This document shows, piece after piece, positions 33,010-44,293 of a stretch of DNA of 64,000 nt. This stretch comes from Wurfbainia villosa. Taxonomy: Eukaryota; Streptophyta; Magnoliopsida; Zingiberales; Zingiberaceae. The notes under the pieces were generated by a model. That model was not told the DNA's origin, did not search any database, and saw only the letters and a list, made by a program, of their open reading frames with translations. The stretch lies in the NCBI GenBank assembly GCA_025175895.1, contig CM045991.1, positions 79,657,174 through 79,721,173 of the forward strand, in the 5' to 3' direction. Position 1 is the stretch's first letter. Every line of letters begins with the position of its first letter. The position numbers and the translations under genes were made by a program.

Positions 33010-33606
33010 AATCTTTCAATTTCTTCGCCAATGGCCCTCCTTGCCATGATGATGGCAAGTGCCCTTTTGAGCTGGTTCTTCCTTTTTAGCCCTTTTCTTC
33101 TTCCCCTTCTGTTGTTCCTTTGACTCCCTCTTAGAACCTTTCTTCGAGGAATCAACTAGCAACACCGTCCCCTGTTCATGCTTCTCAGAAGGTTCCACAG
33201 TCTTCAGCATGTTGAGCAGTACCACAGATGAACCTTCTTACATCTCAGAGGTGAAGAGGAGCTTGAAGACTTCAAACCTTTCGAATCTCACTTGCTCATC
33301 AACCAACTCATAAAGATGAAGGACTACGATATGAGCATCCATATGCTCATGCTGTTTTCGTAGCTTGGGTTCCATCATGGCTAGCATGATGTAACTCATT
33401 TGTTCAGAATCACTCACATGTTTCTGATAGGCCAACAATTGGTCCAGAGTTGCATTGTCACTAGGATGGGCGGGAAGAGGCGCTTCGAGGACATACGCAA
33501 GCTTTTCCACCTTGAGAACAATTCTCAAGTTTCTAAGCTAGTCCAAGAAGTTCGGCCTAGTCAATTTATTTGAATCCAAAATGGAACGCAAATTCAAACA
33601 CATCAT
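33010..33606 (-). pseudogene. gag: Angela-like gag, internally deleted
   Basis: The minus-strand ATG near 33603-33606 opens a gag N-terminus (LRSILDSNKL, then NLRIVLKVEKLAYVLEAPLP) with a TAG near 33542. The UBN2-type block continues to RFERFEVFKLLFTSEM at 33238. A second frame then starts with MLKTVEPSEKHEQ and a lysine-rich run, so the middle of gag is missing. The zinc knuckle reads CHHHGKEGHWRRN, in which the second cysteine is a histidine and the last one is lost at a frameshift. This gag is defective. Confidence 0.8.
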
Positions 33607-34880
33607 GATCAATATATTAACTTAGAAATACAAAACAAGCATATATGAGAAAGATGATTTTAAAATGCATCAATATACATTTATAAATCCCATTCATTTT
33701 TCAAATTTCAAAAACCCCAAAATCACTTCGGGAGATCGTAGGTCCATCTCCGAATGGGCTGATATCCATCATAGTTATGAACAACCTTGGAGAGAGTCCA
33801 ACAAGCCATTCATAACTACGACGGTAGGTATCAACTATACCGATTGCATATCATGTATATGCAACTATCACAATGTGCTATCAACTAATTGAATGTTCAC
33901 ACATACATCAGGTTGTTAACACATTAACAAGTATGCATCATATGCATAGCACCCAACTTCACCTCCCTTTACATCGACCTTGGAGAGAGTCCAACAAGCC
34001 GATGCTCCAGGTTAAAGCCAACCCATTAATCGGGAAATAGTTTTAATATGGTTAGAGTGCATTCAACCAATTAGCCCAGCTTGGAGAGAGTCCAACAACC
34101 AAAGCTAACGATTGACCTCTGACTCTTACCATATTAGTATTAAACTATTCCATGGTTTGAACATGTTCGGGTTCGAGCAGGGCTTGGAGAGAGTCCAACA
34201 ACCCAAACAAGAAACGGAACTCTGGTTCTAACCATATTAATGGAAGGTGTAGGCTTTAATATTGTTTAAGGGTTTTTATGTCTCATCCTCTTTGCATGCA
34301 AATAACTATTATCTACATGGCATGACATACATGGCATACATCTACATGTCACGACACGCATGGCATAATGTTATGCATCTAATGCAATTACATGGCATAC
34401 AATTATGTCATGTATATAATTTCCTTATATGTCATAACTATTTATGGAAATAAAATATGTTTAAGATTTGATTCTCCAAATCAAATCATAATTAAATTAG
34501 GAAACAAATTTCCAAATCTAATCACATATTTTATTCATGGAATTATTTGATTAAGAAAAATCTATTTAGGAAACCAATTTCCTAAATCATTAAAACTACT
34601 TATGGAAATAAAATATTTTAAGATTTGATTTCCCAAATCAAATCATGATTAAATTAGGTAACAAATTTCAAGAATCTAATCAAATATTTTATTTATGGAA
34701 AATATCAATTTCCATAAATACTTCCAACTTTCCAAAAGTGGAAGATTTCCATAAATACTTCTAGACTTTCCAAAATTGAAAATTTTCCATAAATACTTCT
34801 AAATTTCCAAAATTAGAAAATTTCCAGAAATACATTATGACTATCGCAAAATGATTTTTATGATTATGTCGAAACACAAC
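33607..34880 (-). other. Leader of the Angela-like element with repeated hairpin motif
   Basis: This 1.27-kb leader between PBS and gag has no ORF I support. Four copies of CTTGGAGAGAGTCCAACAA occur at 33786-33804, 33979-33997, 34080-34098 and 34183-34201, each able to pair TTGGA with TCCAA. Nearer the PBS, two diverged direct repeats lie at about 34446-34610 and 34611-34700, followed by short repeats containing TTTCCATAAATACTTC at 34700-34840. Confidence 0.75.
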
Positions 34881-34897
34881 CTGGGCTCTGATACCAC
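34881..34897 (-). promoter_or_regulatory. Primer-binding site, initiator Met-tRNA type
   Basis: The minus strand reads GTGGTATCAGAGCCCAG directly next to the 5' LTR boundary at 34898. TGGTATCAGAGC is the usual initiator Met-tRNA complement of copia elements, and it fixes the element orientation as minus. Confidence 0.9.
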
Positions 34898-37123
34898 TGT
34901 TGGGTTTCCGGCACCGCGGCGTGTGTGTGTTCGATCATGTTTCGTAAACATGAACACAGCAGAAGTAATAAAAATAATAAATCTACATTTATTATAACAC
35001 ACACAACACACGCATGCATATTACAACAAGTGTAGACATAACCGTAAATTTAAATTTGCAATAAAAGGAAATTTATCTACGTTATACCTTTCGTATGACG
35101 TGTAGCGGGAACGGCATCAACCGGAACGATCCTCGCTAGAATCGTCTCTATCTGTATCCACGCCATGTTCCTCAGGATGACTTCGCTAAGCCACGAGCTT
35201 CGTCTTCGTACGGGTTACTAGCCTCGTGTTGAAGACGACGTGATCGAGAGATGATCACGATCCGAATCCAAATTCAGATCCTAATACGAGTTCTCAAAAC
35301 TCGCTTCTCCGGAGAGGTATTCGTCAACCAATTGATGAATCCTTTGTCCTCCACCTTAGAGGATTACCGGAGAACGAATCTCTGGTAAGTTAGCCGCTGT
35401 CGGAGCTCTAACCGTCGTCCAAACGACGCTCCGATGAGAGGAGAACAAGCTGTCCAGAAAACTGGACAGCTTTGGTGGAGGTGATAGGCGCCGGCAAACC
35501 AAGGAAGATAGAGCTCACCTTGATGCCAAACATGAAGGAGATCTCCGGAGCACTAACCGGCAGCAGCACGACGCCGACGAGGGGGAAGGAAGCAGCCTTC
35601 TGGACGCCGGTTGGAGGAGCTTTGGGCGGCGGCAATAGGTTGGCGCCGAGAGCTCCAAGGAGGAGGTGGGCGACAACCTTAGGGCTAGGGGTTTTTGGAT
35701 TAGGGCTTAATTATCCCTTAAGCCCTCTTTTATAGAGAACTAATTCTCTTAATGGTTATTGGATCATAACCATTAGGCTCGTTAACCCGCTCCATTAAGA
35801 AAAGTTAAAATAAACCAAACCATGATGGTTTATTTTAATTTAAAACGAACCGAACCAACTTTTGGTTCATTCGTTTAAAATAAACCAAACCCTTTGGTTT
35901 ATTCTCCTCCATTAGATTAGAACCAAACCATTTTGGTTCATCCATTACGTCTTCATAAGACTTGGCCCATCCACGCTTCCATTGCGACTGAAACGATTTC
36001 ATGCTTGCTTTATGTTTGGTCCAACCAAACCTAGTTTCTCTCGGTCTGAGAATCCCATTCTCAAGCTCGTTTTAAATCCTTTGGATTACGCTCGTTGTGC
36101 GTGTGACCAAATAGGTTCTCGGTTTATGTTGGCCATCTATAATTATCCATTAATTATAGGACGATCATGAGTGGCACCTAGTAGTACATCATGATCCCCA
36201 ATTAACCGAAAAGATCAACGGTTGATCCAGAACTATTTCTGAAACCCTTTAGCAGCTCGAATGATTCGTGCCCCATTCCCTTCACTCATCTTATACCCAC
36301 TTGGTTCAGGACATGGTCTATTGTGTCAGTCCCCACTAGGCTGACTACGTCACACCTAGCCCAAGTATCAATTCCTCGTCCTACAGATTCTAGTTACTCC
36401 ACATGTATCGAAGAGTACCTTACTCTAAACATGTAATGCTTTGGCCAAAGACTTTAGTAACAATCCAACGAGAGGCCATGGGTATACATCTCCTCGCAAG
36501 GAGTGGTGAATCCTTTATAGGCTATTCAAACACCTTCGATCACTTCGACTTATACCCAATCATCCCGGGTCCACATCTCCTTAGAGATGCTTGCTTAAGA
36601 TGTCAAAGCATAAGTCTCCATGATCAAGATGACTTGAATACCGCAAGTCAAAGGAACATCGCACTTAAGCCACAGTAAGAACTTCATTGACATATCTATA
36701 TATGCAGAGAACCATATGAAGTCTTATGGCTGGTCACTCCAATGAACTAGTTACCATAACTAGCATCCACGATTAACTCCGGACATCACTATGTCTCCAG
36801 CCAGTGAGAATCAGCTGCTTGGATACACCAAGGAGTATACCTCATGCTAGTCTCGACAGAATTGATGGTGTCCAAATCCATCAATTCATCGACTAGGGAT
36901 AATTCCGATACATCACAATTACACATGTAGAGATACTCACTAGTTGTGATCCAATCACAAATTCTCTCATGCTGTGAATCGTATTGTGGACATTCAGTAA
37001 ATGAGTTTAAGATCCAATCAAATACATAAAACATGTATACTCAAATAGTGAATCTTCATTTATCATATAAATGGTTCATACATAAGGCGATTGCCTTAGG
37101 ACATCTCTCATATATTACTAACA
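34898..37123 (-). mobile_element. 5' LTR of the Angela-like element
   Basis: The 2226-bp LTR is bounded by TGTTGGG on the plus strand at 34898 and CTAACA at 37123, with TSD ATAGC following. A TATA box lies at 35727-35736. This copy keeps the CAG/CTG strings that are altered in the 3' LTR. Confidence 0.93.
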
Positions 37124-37389
37124 ATAGCCAGGCCGTGTGTTCCCTTTTTCCGCCCATTTATGCACCACAGTCCGAATTTTTTCATATTCTTCGTCGTGTA
37201 GGCTAATATGAATTTTATTTTTGCATAGCAAAGTTCTTTTCTATTCCTAACTCTAAATGTGATGGAAATCAAAACTAGAATCAAGAAAATGTATGCAATG
37301 CAATCAAAAAGGGAAATCTAAAACTAAACTTGGGTTGCCTCCCAAGAAGCACTTTGTTTAAGGTCGTTTAGCTCAATCACACTCTACTA
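37124..37389 (-). other. Athila spacer after the polyprotein
   Basis: Starting at the TSD ATAGC, this resumes the Athila (ii) sequence broken at 27721: AGGCCGTGTG continues the dyad-rich spacer. Near 37325-37345 it carries the complement of CTTGGGAGGCAACCCAAG, the hairpin seen after Athila polyproteins. No gene is seen. Confidence 0.65.
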
Positions 37390-38175
37390 TCAACTCGGCT
37401 CTGGTGGTTCAGTGAACCTCCATTCATCCATCTCTGGATCTTCATCTGGAGGTTCCGACTTAATCCTGCTAAATGTGAAGCCATCGAGGTAGGAAGTTCG
37501 GTGCTCTGAAAGGCTAAAAAGGATGACCTCCCCGTCTACCTCAAGGGAGATCTGGTGTGCCTTCACATCTATGCATGCCCCTGCAGTCGCTAGAAAAGGC
37601 CTTCCGAAAATGATGAGATTCTGGGGATTTGGTCTTGTGTCCAGTATGATGAAGTCTGTGGGTATTACGAAATTCTCAATCATCATAGGCACATGTGGTA
37701 CCAGGCCAACGGGCTCCTTGACTGAATCATCCCCCATACGAATATCAAGATTGACTGGTTGGAGCCTGCTCAGTCCAATCTTCAAATAGTATGCGTAGGG
37801 CATCACACTGACTGATGACCCCAAGTCGCATAGTGCTTCATCGAAGCTCTCCCCATAAATTGAACAGGGAATAATGAATTCACTAGGGTCCTCAAGTTGT
37901 ATTAGAATCTTCTCTTCAAACTCTGCTTGGTCAGGCAGGGTGGAAACCATGGCTGCACACCCAATGGGGAATTGGCTACTTTGCCCCACTCCTTCCTCTT
38001 TTCCTTGACTCGCCGCAGAGCTCTTCACAGGTTGCGACACGGATTGGGCTATTTGAGCCACTTGCGTCTCCAACATCCTGGTATGACTCTTGCTACTGTT
38101 GCCGATGAAGAGGATTAGAACTTGTTGTCGCATCGGCGTTATGACAGTGTTGGAGCTTTGGCGTTGTAGGAGCAC
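37390..38175 (-). pseudogene. Chimeric Athila gag-protease ORF lacking RT and integrase
   Basis: The 261-codon open frame has an N-terminus (about 25 residues) that comes from an LTR-like sequence, then gag C-terminal residues (SHTRMLETQVAQIAQSVSQ), then the retropepsin domain with CDLGSSVSVMPYAYYLKIG and IIFGRPFLATAGACIDV. It then passes straight to EMDEWRFTEPPEPS and a stop. That tail closely matches the C-terminus of the integrase ORF at 40341, so RT, RNase H and integrase have been removed with the frame kept. The upstream gag is lost into a truncated LTR near 38100-38120. Whether this is a one-off deletion or a propagated non-autonomous form is unknown. Confidence 0.8.
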
Positions 38176-38845
38176 ATGAGAATAATCTTGATGATCTTTG
38201 GAGTTGGAATCCTCCCCTCCTTTTATAGATTTTGGCCTTTGAATATGTCTCCTAATGTTTTGGAATAGATCCCGAAGTTGTACAAAATTTTATCGCGAAG
38301 TGGCCGCGTCAAACGTTATCCATTTTGACTAAGCGCAAAGGCTGATTCGTCGCCATCAGTCGACTGATGCCTCCCATCAGTCCACTGATGAGCATCAGTC
38401 GACTGCCCCATGTCCAGCAGTTGACTACCATCCTGGCCACTTCCCTGTAGTAAGAGGTTAGCACGAAAAATGGTAAATACGATGGTTTCTAACCGTCCGA
38501 TCTCGACCTAGACCTTCCACAGGAAGTCTTAGTCGGATCGCCGCCTACGGTCATCCCCGTAAAGAGGACACGACCTTACCATCTCTCACTCACATGAGCT
38601 TACCTCGATACTTACTTTGTATCTCTTGCTTCCGGCCTTCCACTCGATTCCTTCGGCTCCCTCCGAAGTCACTCGAGTGTCGCCCGACCACCGCGGCTTC
38701 CTCCGGGTGTCACTAGCCTTCAGCTCTAGCTATAGTAATTTTCTGCACACTCGATTTAGCTCGTGAGATAACGATGTAAACTTAACTTTGTGTCTTTTCC
38801 ATAATCAAAACATAGGTTCAATTATCTAGTGCCCCTGCACCAACA
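38120..38845 (-). mobile_element. Truncated Sirevirus-type LTR
   Basis: The minus strand begins TGTTGGTGCAGGGGCACTAG at 38845 and is alignable with the LTR of the Sirevirus at 41330 (shared ACACCCGGAGGAAGCCGCGG and CTCTTTACGGGGATGA). It has CAGTCGACTG palindromes near 38335-38415 and a TATA box at 38221-38228. The U5 half is missing and the sequence runs into gag-protease DNA. It also replaces the outer 35-40 bp of Athila LTR (iii). Confidence 0.75.
38221..38228 (-). promoter_or_regulatory. TATA box of the truncated LTR
   Basis: The minus strand reads CTATAAAAGGAGG, the same as in the Sirevirus LTRs at 41958 and 49464. It points toward the chimeric gag-protease ORF about 50 bp away and could drive it. 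Confidence 0.5.
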
Positions 38846-40175
38846 ATACCGTCGAGGACTCAAAGCGTGCTCGCGCTCAACGCCCGCAAGTGCATGGATG
38901 TTGTCAAGTAATAAAGATTATCTATCCTTAAGGACTGGGATTCGAATACCAATATACTCAGTGGTTGTAATTGTTCAGACGTGATCTCTAAGAGGTTTCA
39001 GTTGGTGAGGGCTGTTGGTGGACTCTACTCTGTACGGTGTCACACGGAGGAGGAAAGAAGTGTGCCTAGGTCTTCAAAGGTGATTCTAGGACTTCGGTTT
39101 CGCTTGTGTATCACAGAACAATGTTGTCAATTGGCGTTGTCTAGAAGTTTACCTACGGTTTTATAGAAGGGACCTCATACACTCTCTCGCAGAACGGTCG
39201 CATTCACCGGGAGCTATCTCCGCCTAAAAGGACGGGATAGATGGTACGAGGATGCCAAATCAATCCCTATAGTGGACCGTGTCCGATTCCATTGCACCCT
39301 TCTCCCCGCAGTTGCAGGAGATCAGGTTTACTCCTAGGTTCCTTAATCAAACCTCCTAAATTTTAGATTGCGAGGGGTGTCACCCCTCGTATCGCCTAAG
39401 TGCAGCGAAAAGAAAGCCAAATATGCATAGATAAAGTAAAGAGTAACTACTAATTGTCAAATCAAACTCATGAGCAAAATTTAACGTGAACCAACATTGT
39501 TTATGTACACAAGCTACTCCCTAATCCTAGAATCGAAAGTACTACTCCATGTATATGAAGGAAGAATCACAAAGCATGTCTAAGATTGAATACATAAGGA
39601 ATGAAACGCAGAAATAGATATATACAATGCTTCCATGATCTTCTCTCCGGCGTTGGATATCAAGGTGTGGACCTTCGACGATGTTCCTCCTCCCCGTTGC
39701 GAGTTACCGAAGCTTTTTAGGGCTTCGACGTGCCGTCCTAGCCATCGTGCCTCCTCCCTAGGATTTTGGCGAAGCCATCCTTGTATAGACATCGCCTCGG
39801 ACCGCTGTAAAATCCAGAAAAAACCCTAGTCGCGCAAATCCGTCGGTGCACCACACGACCGTGTGTTTCCACATGGCCAAGCCATGTGCGGCCCTAGGGT
39901 GCCGATCTCGCCCATTGGACACGATCGTGTGAATCCACACGCCCTGGGCATGCCCCACTCCGCGTCTAGCTGTGAAATGTCCTTCTTTTGCTCCGAAAAT
40001 GCATCTTTTTCTCCCGAAAAGCTAACCTACACACAAAAGTACAATGAGCAGACCTCCAAACCAGAAAATAGGAAATGCGTGCAAAAATAGAGTAACATAT
40101 GCATGAACTAACACAAAATGCAATGAGATGTGAGCGAAAACTACTCCTAAAACCCTATATGTTTTGCTCACATCA
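38846..40175 (-). mobile_element. Athila-type LTR (iii)
   Basis: The 1.33-kb LTR starts inside the conserved end (ACCGTCGAGGACTCAAAG) and ends GCTCACATCA. It is the best preserved of the three minus-strand Athila LTRs and retains ACACG/CGTGT dyads at 39850-39950. It is the 3' LTR of the element whose integrase lies at 40341-41263. Confidence 0.85.
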
Positions 40176-40340
40176 TTCTTTCTAATCCTAAACTATTTGC
40201 AAAAACATAAGTGACCATAAATCAAAGTCTAAATTATACATATGAATGCAGAGAGATTACAAACATATAAAATTAAACTTGGGTTGCCTCCCAAGAAGCG
40301 CTTTGTTTAAGGTCTTTTTGCTCGACCACACTCTATTATC

Positions 40341-41263
40341 TCAACTTGGCTTCGGAGGTTTTGTAAACCTCCATTCATCTGTCTCGAATTTTGGACACTC
40401 CCCTAGATACTTCATAAGTCGCTGCCCATTTACCTTAATCTCCCCTGATTCCTTGCTCCATATATCCACTGTACAATATGGGTATACCCTTTTTACCCGA
40501 AACGATCCTGACCATCTTGATTTTAGCTTTCCTGGGAAAAGTTTTAATCTGGAATTATACAGGAGAACTAAGTCCCCTTCCTTAAACTCCCTTCTCAAGA
40601 TATGTTGGTCATGCCACCTCCTAGTTCTTTCCTTATATGCCTTAGCATGCTCATACGCATCTCTTCGAATTTCGTCCATCTCGCTCAACTGTAGTTTCCT
40701 ATTCTCTCCTGTCGTGCAATAGTCCAAGTTAAGCTTTTTGATGGCCCAGTAGGCCTTGTATTCCAATTCAACGGGCAGGTGGCAAAGTTTTCTGTAAACT
40801 AGGCGGAACGGGGTCATGCCTATCGGGGTCTTGTAGGCTGTGCGGTAAGCCCAAAGAGCATCATCCAGTTTTTGTGGCCAATCTTTACTCAATACCACTA
40901 TCATCTTTTCTATAATACTTTTGATCTCTCGATTTAAAATTTCCACTTGTCCATTCGTTTGTGGGTGGTATGCAGTCGAGACTTTGTGGATTACCCCTGC
41001 ACTTGTGTAGCAACTTTTCAAATTGTTTTTCGATGAAGTGGGATCCTCCATCACTGATTACAACTCGAGGAACTTTGAATCTAGGGAATATATTTATTTT
41101 GAACATTTTTATTACAGTCCTAGTGTCGTAGTTGGGTGATGCTATAGCCTCCACCCATTTGGAGATGTAGTCTATGGCGACCAGGATATATCTGTTTATG
41201 TCGGAAGCGGGAAAGGGACCCATGAAATCTATTCCCCATGCATCAAAGAGTTCTACTTATAAT
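40341..41263 (-). pseudogene. pol: Athila integrase C-terminal part
   Basis: Minus-strand reading starts at the LTR boundary 41263 with ELFDAWGIDFMG-type residues around the first catalytic Asp. It continues YILVAIDYISKWVEAI, VISDGGSHFIEKQFE (second Asp) and, after a frameshift near 40985-41000, QTNGQVEILNREIKS (Glu). The C-terminal module REFKEGDLVLLYNSRLKLFP ends in DEWRFTKPPKPS at 40341. The upstream half is cut off by the LTR at 41264 (candidate TSD ATAAT at 41259-41263). 40176-40340 is the 3' UTR with the AACCCAAGTTT hairpin region. Confidence 0.88.
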
Positions 41264-41329
41264 TGTTGGAGGATCGGTGGCCGGCTAGAGGGGGGTGAAT
41301 AGCCCAATTCACGTGGTGGATGGAAATCG

Positions 41330-42455
41330 TGTTGGTGCAGTAGGCACCTAAGTCGAACCTAAGTTTTGATTATAGCAAACGATACAAAGTTAAGCATATA
41401 TTGTTATCTCATGAGCTAAATCAAGTGTGCAGAAAAGTCTCAACGCTGGAGCTAAAGGCTAGCGACACCCGGAGGAAGCCGCGGTGGTCGGGCGACACTC
41501 AAGAGACTTCGGAGGGAGCTGAAGGAATTGAGTGGAAGGCCGGAAGCAAAAGCAACACGTAAGTACTGAGGTAAGCTCGTGTGTGTGAGCATAAGTAAGG
41601 TCGTATCCTCTTTACGGGGATGATCTTAAGCGTAGATCTGACCAAAGACTTCTTATAGATGGCCTAGGTCGAGATCGGATAGTCGACGACCATCGAAATT
41701 ATGTTTTTCTTGAGCTAACCTTGCCTTGCAGCCAGCATCATTCGACTGCCAACCTGAAGGACTCGACTGCCGTCCATCAGTCGAGTGACTACGGCTAGCA
41801 CTCGACTGATGCTGCCATCAATCGACTGGTGATGGCCATCAGTCGATTGCTGGTCAAAGGATCAGTCTCGAGTAGTCAAGAGTTATCACCATTTTTCAAG
41901 GGGTTTTGTGCCCATTTGTGATTGGCTAAAGACCCATTCGATGAGGGGATCAAAGGCTATAAAAGGAGGGCCAAACCTAGGATTTTTCATCAATTAAAAA
42001 TCTTCCAAGTGCTTCCGATATGCTCCAACTCTCCGACATCCCTACGACGAAGCGCTGCCGAGACGACGACTAGAGCTTCAACCTCCAACCTTTAAAGTCG
42101 TCGATAACGAAAGTTCTAAATTGTATTTCAGTTTATTTCTTTTAGTAAAGCTTTAAATCATATCAAGGAGAGGGGGAGTGTCCCTCTACCTTGAGTCTTT
42201 ATCGAGTTTTGTATTCGTTTAACTCCTACCTCCAACGAGGAGGAGTTCTTTAGTAGTTTGCCCTCCGTACGTGGTCAAGGACCACTAGGGCCTTGGAGTA
42301 GTAGCCGTAGGCTACGAACCAAGTAAAAACCCTCGTGTTTTTATTTATTTATTGTTATCTTTCCGCTGCATTTTACTCGTACCTTAACGAACGATTACGA
42401 AAAAGTTTTTATCGCTATTCACCCCCCCCCTCTAGCGAACCGCATCGATCCAACA
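41330..42455 (+). mobile_element. 5' LTR of the Sirevirus
   Basis: The 1126-bp LTR has TGTTGGTGCAG at the start and GATCCAACA at the end. The palindrome block 41735-41860 carries several CAGTCGACTG-derived copies, some decayed by C-to-T type changes relative to the 3' LTR. The TATA box is at 41958-41965. Confidence 0.95.
41958..41965 (+). promoter_or_regulatory. LTR TATA box
   Basis: TATAAAAG in GGCTATAAAAGGAGGGCC, about 100 bp downstream of the palindrome block. The 3' LTR has the same box at 49464-49471. Confidence 0.65.
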
Positions 42456-42457
42456 AT

Positions 42458-42475
42458 TGGTATCAGAGCCGGGGG
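42458..42475 (+). promoter_or_regulatory. Primer-binding site, initiator Met-tRNA type
   Basis: TGGTATCAGAGCCGGGGG lies two bases past the 5' LTR. Confidence 0.92.
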
Positions 42476-42673
42476 TTGCTAAGATTTGGTGAAACCACCA
42501 ATCTAGCCATTTTTCACAGATTTATTTTTCTTTTATTTCTGTTTATTTCAGATTTATTTCACTTTGTTAAATTTACTCCTTTTACTAATCCAAGACGCGA
42601 GTCTTGGTACTTTTTGTGTGTTTTTGTCGTTGCTAGTTTTTTTTTCCTTCGTCTCCTTGTGTTCTTTGTTCTA

Positions 42674-44293
42674 ATGGCCCATCTCGAAGGGTTTAGCACC
42701 GTCCGACCTCCGTTTTACAACGGAGATGACTTCCGTTATTGGAAGGGTCGGATGGAATGCTTTCTTAAAACCCAAATCGAGATGTGGATCATAATCCAAA
42801 CGGGTTTCACACTTCCGACTAATGAAGTGGGTGACTCCTTGGATTATGACCAATGGACCATTGCGACAAAAAAACAAGTCGAAGCCGACGCTAAGGCAAC
42901 GCAAATTCTTCAATGCGGCCTATCCAAGGAGGAGCTAAATCGCGTCGGCCCCTTCATAAGCGCAAAAGATCTTTGGACAAAACTAGTGGAGCTACACAAA
43001 GGGACCGACGAAGGCAAGGTATGTAAGCGTGATCTTCTTTTCAATAAACTATATAACCTAAAAATGCATGAACATGAGTCCGCGACACAACTTCATGCCC
43101 GAGTCCAGGACATCGTCAACAACCTACACGCAATCGGGCAAAAGGTCAAAAGGTATGTCCTAAACTCTTTTCTGAGGACTACCTTATGGGCATCCATGGT
43201 CGATGCCTATAAGGTCTCCAAGGACCTTTCTAAAATTAGGTTAGATGAACTCTTTTCGGATTTTGAACTTCATGAGAAGTCTAACTCGGAGCCCGAGAGG
43301 GGTATAGCCTTGTTTGCAGGATCAAAGAAGAAGAAAATCGCAAGCAAGCCACCACCAATCGAGGAGGAAGATGAGTCCGAAGAAGAAGTTGACCCGGAGT
43401 TGACTGCCGAACTAATGAACCTAGCTCGAAGGATAGCCAAGGGACGAAAGCGAACCATGACTCGACCCAACCAAGGTAAGCCTAAAAGTTCTAATATTAG
43501 GTGTTATGGGTGCAACAGGTTTGGACATATCAAGTCCGAGTGCCCCAAGCTCAACCACCAAGCACCTAAGCACAAGAAGGCCCTCAACGCGACATGGGAA
43601 GAAGCATCATCCGAAGAAGACGAAGACCACGTCTTCATGGCGAAATCAATTGAGTCAGACACGGAGACCGAACTTGAGTCAGAACCTGAGGATGACTCGG
43701 ACTACGAAGCTACCTTCAAGTCAAGCCACGGATACGCATCCGGTTCAAAAGATACCCTTAAGGTGAGTCGAACCTTATTTAATACTTTACATAATACGGT
43801 TAGGTTTTTGTCTAGGAAGTTAGCTAAGTCCGAGTCCAAGGTTGAGACCCTTGTTGAGGAGGTTAAACTCCTCAAACACGAGGTCTCCCTAACCTCTTCG
43901 ACTAGTCGAGTTCAAGAGAAGGACTCAACTCGAGTTGAAAAGCTTGAAGTTGAGAACTCTCTCTTGAAAAGTCAAGTCGAAGATCTTAGGAATAGGTTGG
44001 AAAGGTTCACTTCGGGATCCAAAGGACTTGACCTCCTACTTGGATCTCAAAGGGTCGTGTACAACAAGGCTGGACTAGGGTTTAACTCAAACACGACTAA
44101 TAGGTCATATATGTCGATTGTAAATCGACATAGGAAACATGTCCAAGCATGGGTCCCTAAGAACTTTTTGATTTCAACTCTAGGATCCAACCCGTACTGG
44201 GTTCCCAAGGACCAAATCCACTATGTAGATAGACCGAACCGATTCAACGGTCTAGGGGGAGCCAGTACAAAACATGTTTGTGCTTTAACTTAG
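42674..44293 (+). CDS. gag: Sirevirus Gag
   Basis: About 539 residues from MAHLEGFSTVRPPFYNGDDF. The frame is open further upstream, but this ATG matches the conserved gag start and follows the PBS and leader. The UBN2-type domain has DLWTKLVELHKGTDEGKV and LWASMVDAYKVSKDLSKIR. The CCHC knuckle CYGCNRFGHIKSEC lies at about residues 277-290. An acidic stretch and a coiled-coil-like region (ESKVETLVEEVKLLKHEV, VEKLEVENSLLKSQVEDLR) precede the conserved C-terminal YWVPKDQIHYVDRPNRF. It packages element RNA in particles and is open throughout. Confidence 0.93.
   Translation: MAHLEGFSTVRPPFYNGDDFRYWKGRMECFLKTQIEMWIIIQTGFTLPTNEVGDSLDYDQWTIATKKQVEADAKATQILQCGLSKEELNRVGPFISAKDLWTKLVELHKGTDEGKVCKRDLLFNKLYNLKMHEHESATQLHARVQDIVNNLHAIGQKVKRYVLNSFLRTTLWASMVDAYKVSKDLSKIRLDELFSDFELHEKSNSEPERGIALFAGSKKKKIASKPPPIEEEDESEEEVDPELTAELMNLARRIAKGRKRTMTRPNQGKPKSSNIRCYGCNRFGHIKSECPKLNHQAPKHKKALNATWEEASSEEDEDHVFMAKSIESDTETELESEPEDDSDYEATFKSSHGYASGSKDTLKVSRTLFNTLHNTVRFLSRKLAKSESKVETLVEEVKLLKHEVSLTSSTSRVQEKDSTRVEKLEVENSLLKSQVEDLRNRLERFTSGSKGLDLLLGSQRVVYNKAGLGFNSNTTNRSYMSIVNRHRKHVQAWVPKNFLISTLGSNPYWVPKDQIHYVDRPNRFNGLGGASTKHVCALT

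Larger units (their letters stand above)
27722..37123 (-). mobile_element. Angela/Tork-like Ty1/copia element, TSD ATAGC
   Basis: This complete minus-strand element has LTRs at 34898-37123 (5') and 27722-29932 (3') and a perfect TSD ATAGC at 27717-27721 and 37124-37128. Gene order on the minus strand is PBS, leader, gag, protease, integrase, RT, RNase H, which is copia order. The GESNLRVGNGAKVAALAIGT block in the protease/linker region resembles the BARE/Angela group. LTRs are long (2.2 kb) for copia. Gag, RT and RNase H are damaged. It sits in the 3' region of minus-strand Athila (ii). Confidence 0.92.

Noticed and set aside
33786..34201. Possible CRISPR-like spaced repeats
   Set aside because: Spacing is irregular (about 90-190 bp) and the context is a eukaryotic retrotransposon leader.
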